A stretch of 5,792 nucleotides of DNA from NCBI GenBank assembly GCA_937944945.1, contig CALEBD010000051.1, forward strand, positions 1 through 5,792, written 5' to 3'. This stretch comes from an uncultured Clostridium sp. GTDB taxonomy: Bacteria > Bacillota > Clostridia > Peptostreptococcales > Peptostreptococcaceae. The position numbers and the translations under genes are program-made. Numbering within the stretch: position 1 is the stretch's first letter; every line of letters starts with the position of its first letter. Below are positions 1 to 5,712 of the stretch, piece by piece. A model generated the notes under the pieces. The model ran no database searches. It was not told where the DNA came from and worked only from the letters and a program-made list of their open reading frames with translations.

Positions 1-36
1 TACCAACCAGAACTGTATTTTTATCTTTATAATTAA

Positions 37-65
37 ATCTTAATCTCTTTGGATTACTGTGTCAA
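37..65 (-). promoter_or_regulatory. Sigma-A type promoter for a gene beyond the left edge
   Basis: On the minus strand a perfect -35 box TTGACA (65-60) is followed by a 17-nt spacer and a -10 box TAAGAT (42-37, four of six matches to TATAAT). It lies just after the terminator of the flippase-domain gene, so it should start a new transcription unit running off the left edge from about position 30. No ribosome binding site or start codon is visible in the remaining bases, so only the promoter and the first bases of a leader are in the window. The good -35 and ideal spacing support it; the -10 is imperfect. Confidence 0.6.
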
Positions 66-114
66 ACTAAAGTTATTTTTAACTTAGAAATATTGCTCTT
101 TATTTAGTTTATCC

Positions 115-149
115 AAAAAAAGAGTCGGCATAATTTGCCGACTCTTTTT
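115..149 (-). terminator. Rho-independent terminator of the flippase-domain gene, likely bidirectional
   Basis: A 14-bp perfect inverted repeat (117-130 with 136-149) encloses a 5-nt loop. The core of the stem is GAGTCGGCA. On the minus strand the hairpin is followed by seven T (121-115), partly inside the stem, and it starts one base after the stop codon of the gene at 151-1257. Five T also follow the stem core on the plus strand, so it could stop convergent transcription coming from the left. Confidence 0.93.
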
Positions 150-150
150 A

Positions 151-1257
151 TTATATTTGTTGAACAACTCTTTGTTTGTATACTTTCTTTTCTTTGGCTT
201 CTTTTGCTGCTCGTATTCTTGCAAGTCTTTTTTCTCTAGAATCTTTAAATCCTTTAACTAATATAAACATTCCACACAAGAATACAAATAAGTAGAAACT
301 TACCCCTCTACTAAGTAGCATAGCTTCATTTAATACTGATGCAGGGAATAATAATTTAAATAAAGTTAAGAATCCACTTTCACTAACCCCTACTGATCCT
401 GGAAGAGGCAGTGCAGAAACTGATATAAATAATACAGCTTGAACTCCTATAAATACAAATATTGAGTACTCATTAAACCCAAATGAACGATAAATCCAAT
501 AAGGTATACTGTGTAGTGCAAATATTTGTATACATTTTGTTATAAAAGTTTTAACCATTATTCCTTTGTTTTTAACTATATACATAGCACACTCTTTATA
601 GTCATCTATTACTGAGTCTACTTTTTCTTTTAATACATCTGCTTTTTTAAATCTACAGAATTTTAAAAATCCCACTATTACATTTAGTATTTTTTTAACA
701 CCTTCACTATAGAATAAAACTAATACTAATGCCATAAGCATAGCAAAGTTACATATAAGTCCTATAGTAAATAAAATCATAAGAGAATTAACTTTTCCAG
801 CTAAAAGCGAACGTTGGCTTATAAATCCAATTATCGCGTACATTATAGTTACTGTTTGGAAAAATATAAATTCAACAAATAATACAAGTGTAGAGTGAGA
901 TATTTTTATATCATCTTTATACATTTGGTAAGCTTGCATCGGTTGCCCACCAGAAGCTGAAGGTGTAATTGAACTAAAGAAAAATCCTTGTACTGAATAA
1001 TTAATACATTTTAGGAGATTTGTTTTACATCCTAAAGCACTAAGGTTTCTTCTAAAATTACTAGCTTCACATAATAAAAATACACACATACATGTAACTG
1101 CTATTAATATATACATTATATTTACATTTGATATAGTTTTAGCCACTGCATTTAAATCCATATCTTTAAATACAAAGTAAAATGTAAATATTATTAATAT
1201 CAAAAATAATCCCCCGTTTTTTAATATCTTAAAAAATAAATTTTTATAATCCTTCAT
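151..1257 (-). CDS. Lysylphosphatidylglycerol synthase TM-region (YbhN/UPF0104, MprF flippase-like) membrane protein
   Basis: This 368-residue integral membrane protein belongs to the family that includes the N-terminal flippase half of MprF. Visible signatures are the stretch at residues 93-117 containing SSITPSASGGQP, and ALPLPGSVGVSESGF (282-296), both characteristic of this family. Hydrophobic segments lie near residues 14-31, 47-66, 122-146, 157-183, 234-256, 262-282 and 316-336. The C-terminus (335-368) is a highly basic, Arg/Lys/Ala-rich tail, presumably cytoplasmic. There is no C-terminal aminoacyl-transfer domain, so it should not itself synthesise lysyl-PG; moving a lipid across the membrane is a family-level inference and the substrate is unknown. 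I start at 1257 because GGAGG lies 7 nt upstream; an in-frame ATG 12 codons earlier (1293) has no comparable site and would add non-family residues. The gene stands alone with its own terminator and a long upstream leader. Confidence 0.87.
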   Translation of the reverse strand: MKDYKNLFFKILKNGGLFLILIIFTFYFVFKDMDLNAVAKTISNVNIMYILIAVTCMCVFLLCEASNFRRNLSALGCKTNLLKCINYSVQGFFFSSITPSASGGQPMQAYQMYKDDIKISHSTLVLFVEFIFFQTVTIMYAIIGFISQRSLLAGKVNSLMILFTIGLICNFAMLMALVLVLFYSEGVKKILNVIVGFLKFCRFKKADVLKEKVDSVIDDYKECAMYIVKNKGIMVKTFITKCIQIFALHSIPYWIYRSFGFNEYSIFVFIGVQAVLFISVSALPLPGSVGVSESGFLTLFKLLFPASVLNEAMLLSRGVSFYLFVFLCGMFILVKGFKDSREKRLARIRAAKEAKEKKVYKQRVVQQI

Positions 1258-1264
1258 AAATATA

Positions 1265-1270
1265 CCTCCA
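1265..1270 (-). promoter_or_regulatory. Ribosome binding site that decides the flippase gene start
   Basis: TGGAGG on the minus strand lies 7 nt upstream of the ATG at 1257-1255. It falls inside the longer reading frame that begins at 1293, which argues that the true start is the downstream ATG (protein beginning MKDYKNLFF). The spacing and core match the ribosome binding site of uraA in the same window. Confidence 0.85.
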
Positions 1271-1398
1271 TATATCCTTACCCTTATATCCACTTTCTAT
1301 TATTTATTATAAATAGACAATCATAAGATTTTCTTAATAAAAAACTTACAATTTTATGAAGATTTTAAATATCTCGTTTTAATTATTTATTTCTATAT

Positions 1399-1428
1399 AT
1401 AATATATCACTTCTCTCTATATTTTGAA
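1399..1428 (-). promoter_or_regulatory. Possible second promoter for the flippase-domain gene
   Basis: On the minus strand TTCAAA (1428-1423) and TATTAT (1404-1399) are separated by 18 nt. The match to consensus is four of six and five of six. Two TTGTAAG words 11 bp apart end exactly at the -35 box, which would suit an activator site. A perfect TATAAT at 1311-1306 lacks a matching -35. In DNA this AT-rich such matches are common, so this is tentative. Confidence 0.3.
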
Positions 1429-1446
1429 CTTACAATTAGCTTACAA
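1427..1446 (-). repeat. Tandem TTGTAAG direct repeats, 11 bp apart, with a third copy at 1345-1351
   Basis: On the minus strand TTGTAAG occurs at 1446-1440 and 1435-1429, start-to-start distance 11 bp, about one helical turn. The second copy sits in an 11-bp word, AATTGTAAGTT (1437-1427), repeated exactly at 1353-1343, 84 bp further on, about eight helical turns. Such phasing is typical of response-regulator or other dimer-binding half sites, but no regulator is identifiable and chance is not excluded in AT-rich DNA. Confidence 0.35.
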
Positions 1447-1564
1447 ATTTGTCATATAGTTCTATCTATTCATCTTAATATATTCAACATAAAGCTCTTA
1501 TATCATTCTCCTCTATTATATTTAACAAAGGGGTTATGTGTTATTCATATATACAACAATATTT

Positions 1565-1577
1565 TACAATCATTGTA
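1565..1577. promoter_or_regulatory. 13-bp perfect palindrome at the expected transcription start (candidate operator)
   Basis: TACAAT-C-ATTGTA is a perfect inverted repeat around a central base. It begins within a few bases of the predicted start site (about 1579) of the promoter at 1586-1614, a usual place for a repressor operator. TACA/TGTA half sites resemble those of BlaI/MecI or CopY repressors, but the 5-nt spacing differs from what I know for those families. It could alternatively be a short hairpin at the 5' end of the leader RNA. Confidence 0.35.
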
Positions 1578-1585
1578 CTAAGATA

Positions 1586-1614
1586 ATAATACAATAATAC
1601 ATTTTATTTGTCAA
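1586..1614 (-). promoter_or_regulatory. Sigma-A type promoter for the flippase-domain gene
   Basis: A perfect -35 box TTGACA (1614-1609), a 17-nt spacer and a -10 box TATTAT (1591-1586, five of six) lie directly after the terminator of the OLD-family gene. Transcription should begin near 1579. An 8-bp tandem repeat (TGTATTAT twice, 1601-1586) covers the end of the spacer and the -10 box. This is one of the two best promoters in the window. Confidence 0.75.
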
Positions 1615-1615
1615 C

Positions 1616-1643
1616 AAAAAACAGCTACCATTAAGTAGCTGTT
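1616..1643 (-). terminator. Rho-independent terminator of the OLD-family gene
   Basis: A 9-bp perfect stem (1643-1635 with 1628-1620 on the minus strand, AACAGCTAC/GTAGCTGTT) with a 6-nt loop is followed by a T-run to 1616. It lies 9 nt beyond the stop codon at 1653-1655. Its T-tract almost touches the -35 box of the next promoter, so the two transcription units are packed closely. Confidence 0.9.
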
Positions 1644-1652
1644 AATTTGTAT

Positions 1653-3512
1653 TTATTCTATTATTTTCAGATTTATAAACAATTTTCTAAAGTTATTGAC
1701 AGTCTTTTCACTTAAAACTATATCTTTTGCTATTACTTTGTCGTAAAATTCTTTTGCTGCCATAGTTTTGTTTTCTTCATATCTTACTGAAAGTTGATTT
1801 TTATCTTCTTGACTTATAAGAGTCTCTACAAATTCTGGATTTCTTATAAATTCTTTTTCTGCCATAGTTTTTTTGCAATTTATAAAAAATACTTCTTTAT
1901 TCAATCGTAAGTTTAAATTTTCAATAAGCTTGTTGCACTCTATAACTCCCGCTTTATCATAATCTAATACAACTTTATAATTGCATCCCCAACCAATTAA
2001 TATAGATACTAGTGCATTTACATTGCCAGCTCCTACTGACGGCAAAATATAAGGCCTTTTCTCTTCTTGCACTTCTAAATAATCTAGCATAGCTGTAAAA
2101 TACATATAGTCAGTAATTCCCTCTGTTACTATATTTAGCTTATCTAATCGAGGTCCTAAATTGTATTTTATATCTGCTCCAATTGCTTTTAAAAGCGGTG
2201 TCAATGTTTCTCTTTTTGAAGATGAGTTAAACTTATTGTCATACGCATTATTAAATATATGACTTATTCCATTTTCATCTTTTTCTATAGCTCTGACATT
2301 TATTATATCTTCTGTGTCTATCATATATGGAGAATGTGTTGTATAAACAACCTGACTTCCATTATTACATAGACTTTTTAATAATGTTAATAATTCTCTT
2401 TGAGCATTTACATGAAGATATACCCCTGGCTCATCTAATAAGTATATTATAGTTTTATTTTCTAAATCCTCGTATAAAAGTTCTATAAACAAGTTGAAAA
2501 GCCATTTAAGACCATTGCTTTCTTCTTCTAAATTAATTTGATTGTCATTTGTCTTTAGATATATTTTTAGACATTCATTATCAAAGTTGACTTTTATCTT
2601 TGTATCTATATTATTTTCAAAAAAATAATTGAATTGTTTTTGTATATTATACTTTACTTTTTCTTTAATACTACTTCTACACTTATTTCGCTCATTTTCA
2701 TCTTTTGAATCTATAGAATTTATAAATTCATCTAATGGAGCTTTTGTAATGACCATAAATTTATATAAAAGCCCTTTTTTGCTTTTTATCGCTGATTTTA
2801 TTTCTTCAACATTATATATACTTTGTAGTTCTTCCTCATTAGTTCTATAATAAAATACTGGAAGCACTTTGTATTTCTTTTTAATTTTACTCTTTATCGT
2901 CTCAATATGCCTTATAAGTGTGTAACATTCTTCATTATATCCTTCATAAGCCATGTCTTTTTGCTGCAAAATTAATACTTCTAGTATTTCATTTAAACTT
3001 TTTTTATATTTAGTCCAAATCCTACTGTCAATCTCTATTAATTTATCCAATTTATCATCTATACTTTCAATAAATTCTTTAGTCGTATATTGAGAGTAAA
3101 TTTTAAAGTAACTCAATAAATTATCTTCTAAATAATAAATTGCATTTTTTAGCTCATTATCCTGATCAAATAATAATGAAAATCCACCTTCAAACTCAAT
3201 ATCATCACTCGAATAAAATTTAAATATAGTTTTTGATTTCTTATTTTCTATTGAAAACTTTTTACATTCACTTTCCGTAAATTTTAATTCTAATGTTATA
3301 ACTATACTCTTTTTTGTATATCTATTTTTTTTGCTAAAAAACTCCGTATTAATATAATGTGTAAATGACATATTGCCCAAAGCCTCTAAAATATTACTTT
3401 TCCCCGAATCATTTTTTCCTATTAGAGCTGTTATATTATCTTCTAAGAGTAAAGTATTTCTTTCGTCTCCTAAAGATTTATAATTGCTGATCACTACGCT
3501 TTTTATCTTCAT
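1653..3512 (-). CDS. OLD-family ATP-dependent nuclease (ABC-type ATPase plus TOPRIM domain)
   Basis: This 619-residue protein combines an SMC/RecF-like ATPase with a C-terminal TOPRIM nuclease domain, the plan of phage P2 OLD. Seen directly: Walker A GKNDSGKSN (32-40, K38/S39), an ABC-signature-like stretch EEESNGLKWLF (329-339), Walker B IIYLLDEPG (355-363, D360/E361) and the switch histidine in YTTHSP (390-395, H393). The TOPRIM core is IVTEGITD (461-468, acidic E464), SVGAGN (492-497) and VVLDYDKAG (514-522, D517/D519). Residues about 60-330 are variable, charged and helical-looking, as in the insert between ATPase halves in this family. All key catalytic acids are present, so it looks active. 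GGGAG lies 8 nt before the ATG. The gene is flanked by terminators on both sides with no helicase (GajB-like), reverse transcriptase or second ATPase beside it, so it resembles stand-alone class 1 OLD rather than Gabija. An anti-phage role is inference. The gene looks more AT-rich than pyrR and uraA. Confidence 0.9.
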   Translation of the reverse strand: MKIKSVVISNYKSLGDERNTLLLEDNITALIGKNDSGKSNILEALGNMSFTHYINTEFFSKKNRYTKKSIVITLELKFTESECKKFSIENKKSKTIFKFYSSDDIEFEGGFSLLFDQDNELKNAIYYLEDNLLSYFKIYSQYTTKEFIESIDDKLDKLIEIDSRIWTKYKKSLNEILEVLILQQKDMAYEGYNEECYTLIRHIETIKSKIKKKYKVLPVFYYRTNEEELQSIYNVEEIKSAIKSKKGLLYKFMVITKAPLDEFINSIDSKDENERNKCRSSIKEKVKYNIQKQFNYFFENNIDTKIKVNFDNECLKIYLKTNDNQINLEEESNGLKWLFNLFIELLYEDLENKTIIYLLDEPGVYLHVNAQRELLTLLKSLCNNGSQVVYTTHSPYMIDTEDIINVRAIEKDENGISHIFNNAYDNKFNSSSKRETLTPLLKAIGADIKYNLGPRLDKLNIVTEGITDYMYFTAMLDYLEVQEEKRPYILPSVGAGNVNALVSILIGWGCNYKVVLDYDKAGVIECNKLIENLNLRLNKEVFFINCKKTMAEKEFIRNPEFVETLISQEDKNQLSVRYEENKTMAAKEFYDKVIAKDIVLSEKTVNNFRKLFINLKIIE

Positions 3513-3550
3513 CTAAATCTCTCCCAACAAAACCTAACATCTATAAGTAA

Positions 3551-3579
3551 ATTATAATATTTATTTATGATAATTAGAT
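3551..3579 (-). promoter_or_regulatory. Tentative promoter of the OLD-family gene
   Basis: A perfect -10 box TATAAT (3556-3551) lies on the minus strand 38 nt before the start codon. The hexamer 17 nt upstream is ATCTAA (3579-3574), a poor -35, and no extended -10 TG is present. A promoter is expected because a strong terminator separates this gene from uraA. The poor -35 suggests weak or activator-dependent expression, which is inference. Confidence 0.4.
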
Positions 3580-3591
3580 GAAAATATCCAC

Positions 3592-3634
3592 AAAAAAATC
3601 ACAAATTATACAAGTTGTATAATTTGTGATTTTT
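3592..3634 (-). terminator. Strong Rho-independent terminator of the pyrR-uraA operon, likely bidirectional
   Basis: An 18-bp perfect inverted repeat (3594-3611 with 3617-3634) has a 5-nt loop and is followed on the minus strand by seven T (3598-3592), partly in the stem. It begins about 20 nt after the uraA stop codon. The plus strand also has five T after the stem core. The stem is long but AT-rich, with few GC pairs. Confidence 0.92.
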
Positions 3635-3653
3635 AATTAGTACTATTTCTCGA

Positions 3654-4901
3654 TTATTTACTTTCAGCTATTGCTGTCTCTACTTCTACTTCTTGGTCTT
3701 TAAACTCTGAATTGTTTAAAACTCTATTTAAAATAACCCCGACTATAGCAGCTAAGCTAAGTCCTGTTAAGCTTGAAGTTTGTGATAGTGGTATTCCGAT
3801 TTCTATTCCTGCAAAAGTACTTAAGTATGAAGTTCCAAGACCTATTATAAGTACTGTTGCCATTATTATCACATTTTTTATATTTCCTTCATAGCATTTG
3901 CTGTCTTTTATACTCTTAACTCCTACATAAGTTATCATAGAGAATAGGTATATACTTATTCCACCCATAACGGCTTGTGGTATACTTTGTAAAAAGCCTC
4001 CGAATTTACCTACACAAGATAATACTATTGCGAATACTGCTGTTAACTCTAAAACTCTTGGGTCGTAGTTTTTAGTTATTGCTAAAAGTGCAGTATTTTC
4101 ACCGTAAGTAGTATTAGCAGGTCCACCTGCAAATCCTGCAAATATTGTTGCAAGTCCATCACCTAATAAAGTTCTATTAAGACCTGGATTTTCTATAAAG
4201 TTTTGTCCAACAACTGTTCCATTTGTAGTTATATCACCTATATGTTCCATAAATGTTGCAAGAACTACTGGTGCTATCATTAAAATTGCCTCTAAGCTGA
4301 ATTTTGGTAGTCTAAAGTTTGGTATTGCAAACCAACTAGCTTGACTTGCTGTTGTAATATCTACTTGTTTTAAGATGAAGCTAAGTGCTAATCCTGTAAA
4401 TACTGCTATTATTACACCAAATTGTTTTATGCTACCTTTTGCAAATTGATTTATTCCCATTGCTACTGCTAAAGTAATTATTGCAATTGGTAAATAAGTC
4501 ATTGCCATATCTACTGCTGAAGGAATTAAGTTTAAACCTATAACTGCTATCATTGCACCTGTAACTTGTGGTGGGAAATATTTTTTTACTTTTTCCACAC
4601 CTATGAATTTAACAATTAAAGACATTATTATATATAAACATCCTGCTACTATAATTCCTCCTTGTGCATAAGCCAAATCTCCATTAAATGCATCTGAAAC
4701 TTGATTTATTACACCTATAAAGGCAAAACTTGAACCTAAAAATACTGGTACTCTCCAATCTGTACAAAAATGGAATATTAATGTTCCTATACCTGCGCAG
4801 AATATTGCCACTGATGGGTCAAATCCTGTTAATAGAGGAACTAATACTGTCGATCCAAACATCGCAAGTAAATGTTGAAGTGATAAAGCCGCTTTTCTCA
4901 T
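3654..4901 (-). CDS. uraA: Uracil permease, NCS2/NAT family
   Basis: This 415-residue polytopic membrane protein imports uracil, most likely by proton symport, for salvage into UMP. Family signs are the N-terminal LSLQHLLAMFGSTVLVPLLTG (7-27), the TM3 stretch GSSFAF (56-61) that lines the substrate site, MEHIGD in TM8 (218-223, E219) and GGPANTTYGEN in TM10 (259-269, E268). E219 and E268 correspond to the uracil-binding Glu241 and Glu290 of E. coli UraA with a constant offset of 22. The residue matching His245 is Asp223, so a broader uracil/xanthine specificity is possible. GGAGG is 7 nt before the ATG. The gene follows pyrR after 66 nt; that gap contains no hairpin or PyrR site, so both genes should share the attenuated leader. 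The short C-terminal tail is acidic. Length is normal for the family. Confidence 0.93.
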   Translation of the reverse strand: MRKAALSLQHLLAMFGSTVLVPLLTGFDPSVAIFCAGIGTLIFHFCTDWRVPVFLGSSFAFIGVINQVSDAFNGDLAYAQGGIIVAGCLYIIMSLIVKFIGVEKVKKYFPPQVTGAMIAVIGLNLIPSAVDMAMTYLPIAIITLAVAMGINQFAKGSIKQFGVIIAVFTGLALSFILKQVDITTASQASWFAIPNFRLPKFSLEAILMIAPVVLATFMEHIGDITTNGTVVGQNFIENPGLNRTLLGDGLATIFAGFAGGPANTTYGENTALLAITKNYDPRVLELTAVFAIVLSCVGKFGGFLQSIPQAVMGGISIYLFSMITYVGVKSIKDSKCYEGNIKNVIIMATVLIIGLGTSYLSTFAGIEIGIPLSQTSSLTGLSLAAIVGVILNRVLNNSEFKDQEVEVETAIAESK

Positions 4902-4967
4902 ATATATACCTCCAAATATTATATAAATTTAATTTCGTTTATTATTTCTCAAATTTTATTATTTTTA

Positions 4968-5501
4968 TTATTCTTTTATTTTTACAGAATCTTCTCCGTC
5001 TATATCTAATAACTCAACAGAGATTATTTCTTGTTTTGATGTTGGTACATTTTTACCTACATAATCTGCTCTTATTGGTAACTCTCTGTGACCTCTATCT
5101 ACTAATACTGCTAATTGTATAGCTTTTGGTCTTCCTAAGTCCATAATAGCATTTAGAGCTGATCTAACTGTTCTTCCTGTATATAAAACATCGTCTACTA
5201 AAACTACTATTTTGTCGTTTATGTCTACGTCTATATTTGTACCGTTTATTACAGGTTCATGTTGGATTTCTTTTAGGTCATCTCTGTATAATGTGATGTC
5301 CATTTCTCCAGTTGACACTTTGTGTCCTTCGATTTGCTCTATTCTTGTCGCAATTCTATTTGCTATAGGTACACCTCTAGTTTTTATACCGATTAAGATA
5401 ACATCTTCGACACCTTTGTTCTTTTCTATTATCTCATGGCTTATTCTAGTTATAGCCCTAGCGATTGCTTTTTCATCCATTAATCTAGCTTTTTCTATCA
5501 T
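4968..5501 (-). CDS. pyrR: PyrR, pyrimidine operon attenuation regulator / uracil phosphoribosyltransferase
   Basis: This 177-residue protein is a full-length PyrR. It binds UMP or UTP and then the anti-antiterminator hairpin of pyr leader RNA, causing termination; it also has uracil phosphoribosyltransferase activity (uracil + PRPP to UMP + PPi) in characterised homologues. The PRPP-binding signature VVLVDDVLYTGRT is at 99-111 (D103/D104). Other PyrR-typical stretches are GIKTRG (38-43), DITLYRDDL (68-76) and LVDRGHRELPIRADYVGKNV (133-152), the last rich in Arg/Lys expected at the RNA- and nucleotide-contact face. The start is fixed by AAGGAGG 5 nt upstream of the ATG. It is the first gene of the operon and is preceded by its own PyrR-type attenuator (5557-5650), so it should be autoregulated; uraA follows. 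Base composition is the most GC-rich in the window. Confidence 0.98.
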   Translation of the reverse strand: MIEKARLMDEKAIARAITRISHEIIEKNKGVEDVILIGIKTRGVPIANRIATRIEQIEGHKVSTGEMDITLYRDDLKEIQHEPVINGTNIDVDINDKIVVLVDDVLYTGRTVRSALNAIMDLGRPKAIQLAVLVDRGHRELPIRADYVGKNVPTSKQEIISVELLDIDGEDSVKIKE

Positions 5502-5556
5502 GTCTGCCTCCTTTTCTTTAGTATTACCGTATAAATATGAGAATCTTTATTTCAAC

Positions 5557-5587
5557 AAAAAAAACTTCCTGCACAAGACAGGAAGTT
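5557..5587 (-). terminator. Attenuator terminator in the pyrR leader
   Basis: A 9-bp perfect stem AACTTCCTG/CAGGAAGTT (5587-5579 with 5571-5563) with a 7-nt loop is followed by eight T (5564-5557). It lies within the leader, about 55 nt before the pyrR start codon, so it acts before the first gene rather than after a gene. Its 5' arm can instead pair with the PyrR-binding loop upstream, as expected for transcription attenuation. Confidence 0.93.
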
Positions 5588-5634
5588 ATACTTTCGCGCA
5601 TCAAAAGTACATCTATGCCTTATGATCTCTCTGT
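5578..5634 (-). promoter_or_regulatory. Candidate antiterminator structure of the pyr leader
   Basis: By eye, two helices exclude both the PyrR-binding hairpin and the terminator. The outer helix pairs ACAGAGAG (5634-5627, containing the PyrR hexaloop) with CUUCCUGU (5585-5578, most of the terminator 5' arm), with one A-C mismatch and one G-U pair. The inner helix pairs UACUUUU (5609-5603) with GAAAGUA (5595-5589), including one U-G pair, around a 7-nt loop. This is the logic known for Bacillus pyr attenuators; the exact pairing here is an inspection-based proposal, not a computed fold. Confidence 0.6.
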
Positions 5635-5650
5635 ATCAATTAAAGGTATA
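5614..5650 (-). promoter_or_regulatory. PyrR-binding anti-antiterminator hairpin
   Basis: The RNA contains the hexaloop CAGAGA (5633-5628), matching the CNGNGA core of the PyrR-binding consensus ARUCCNGNGAGGYU. Below it UGAU (5638-5635) pairs with AUCA (5626-5623). An asymmetric internal loop (5642-5639 opposite 5622) then separates a lower helix CCUU/AAGG (5646-5643 with 5621-5618), extendable by UAU/AUA after one A-C mismatch. Upper stem, purine-containing bulge and lower stem follow the known PyrR site. The pair closing the hexaloop is A-G instead of the consensus C-G. PyrR with UMP/UTP bound would hold this hairpin and let the downstream terminator form. Confidence 0.85.
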
Positions 5651-5712
5651 TCTATATTTTTACGTTTATGTTAAATTTTAATTTTAATCGAGTTCTTTAT
5701 TACTTAAATAAC

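Larger units (their letters stand above)
1258..1652 (-). other. 395-nt AT-rich non-coding region and leader of the flippase-domain gene
   Basis: This interval separates the OLD-family gene from the flippase-domain gene. It holds the OLD gene terminator, a good promoter just after it, a palindrome near the expected transcription start, repeated TTGTAAG words and a weaker second promoter, each listed separately. If transcription starts at the first promoter, the 5' untranslated region is about 320 nt, unusually long for this window. I found no coding frame of useful length: the best start-like ATG after an AGGAG (near 1508) is followed by a stop after two codons. I recognise no known riboswitch; apart from the terminator, only weak, AT-rich inverted repeats are visible. 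Confidence 0.6.

Noticed and set aside
1258..1293. Twelve-codon N-terminal extension of the flippase gene to an ATG at 1293
   Set aside because: The GGAGG at 1269-1265 lies inside the extension with ideal spacing to the ATG at 1257, and the added residues do not look like the family N-terminus.
1294..1652. Retron-type non-coding RNA beside the OLD nuclease
   Set aside because: No reverse transcriptase gene is present, and the region lacks the strong paired ends expected of a retron RNA.
2629..2850. Plus-strand frame inside the OLD-family gene, and a similar one at 3712-3894 in uraA
   Set aside because: Both are antisense shadows of genes with clear family motifs.
1653..3512. Assignment of the OLD-type gene as GajA of a Gabija system
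   Set aside because: Gabija needs an adjacent UvrD-like GajB helicase; both flanks are occupied by terminators and unrelated genes.
4902..4967. Second PyrR attenuator between pyrR and uraA, as found in Bacillus subtilis
   Set aside because: The 66-nt gap contains no hexaloop core and no terminator hairpin.
4730..5122. 130-codon plus-strand open frame
   Set aside because: It is antisense to uraA and pyrR, is unusually leucine/isoleucine-rich as expected from antisense of AT-rich coding DNA, and has no supporting ribosome binding site.
5507..5555. Extra promoter between the attenuator and pyrR (TTGAAA at 5555-5550)
   Set aside because: No acceptable -10 box occurs at 16-18 nt; the nearest matches are at wrong distances.
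5524..5601. 25-codon minus-strand frame starting MRESITSCLVQ across the pyr attenuator
   Set aside because: It has no ribosome binding site at a workable distance and runs through the terminator stem; the RNA structure explains this sequence. PyrR attenuation does not need a leader peptide.
5212..5625. 137-codon plus-strand open frame opposite pyrR and its leader
   Set aside because: It overlaps the entire conserved pyrR coding region and the attenuator; it is a shadow of these.
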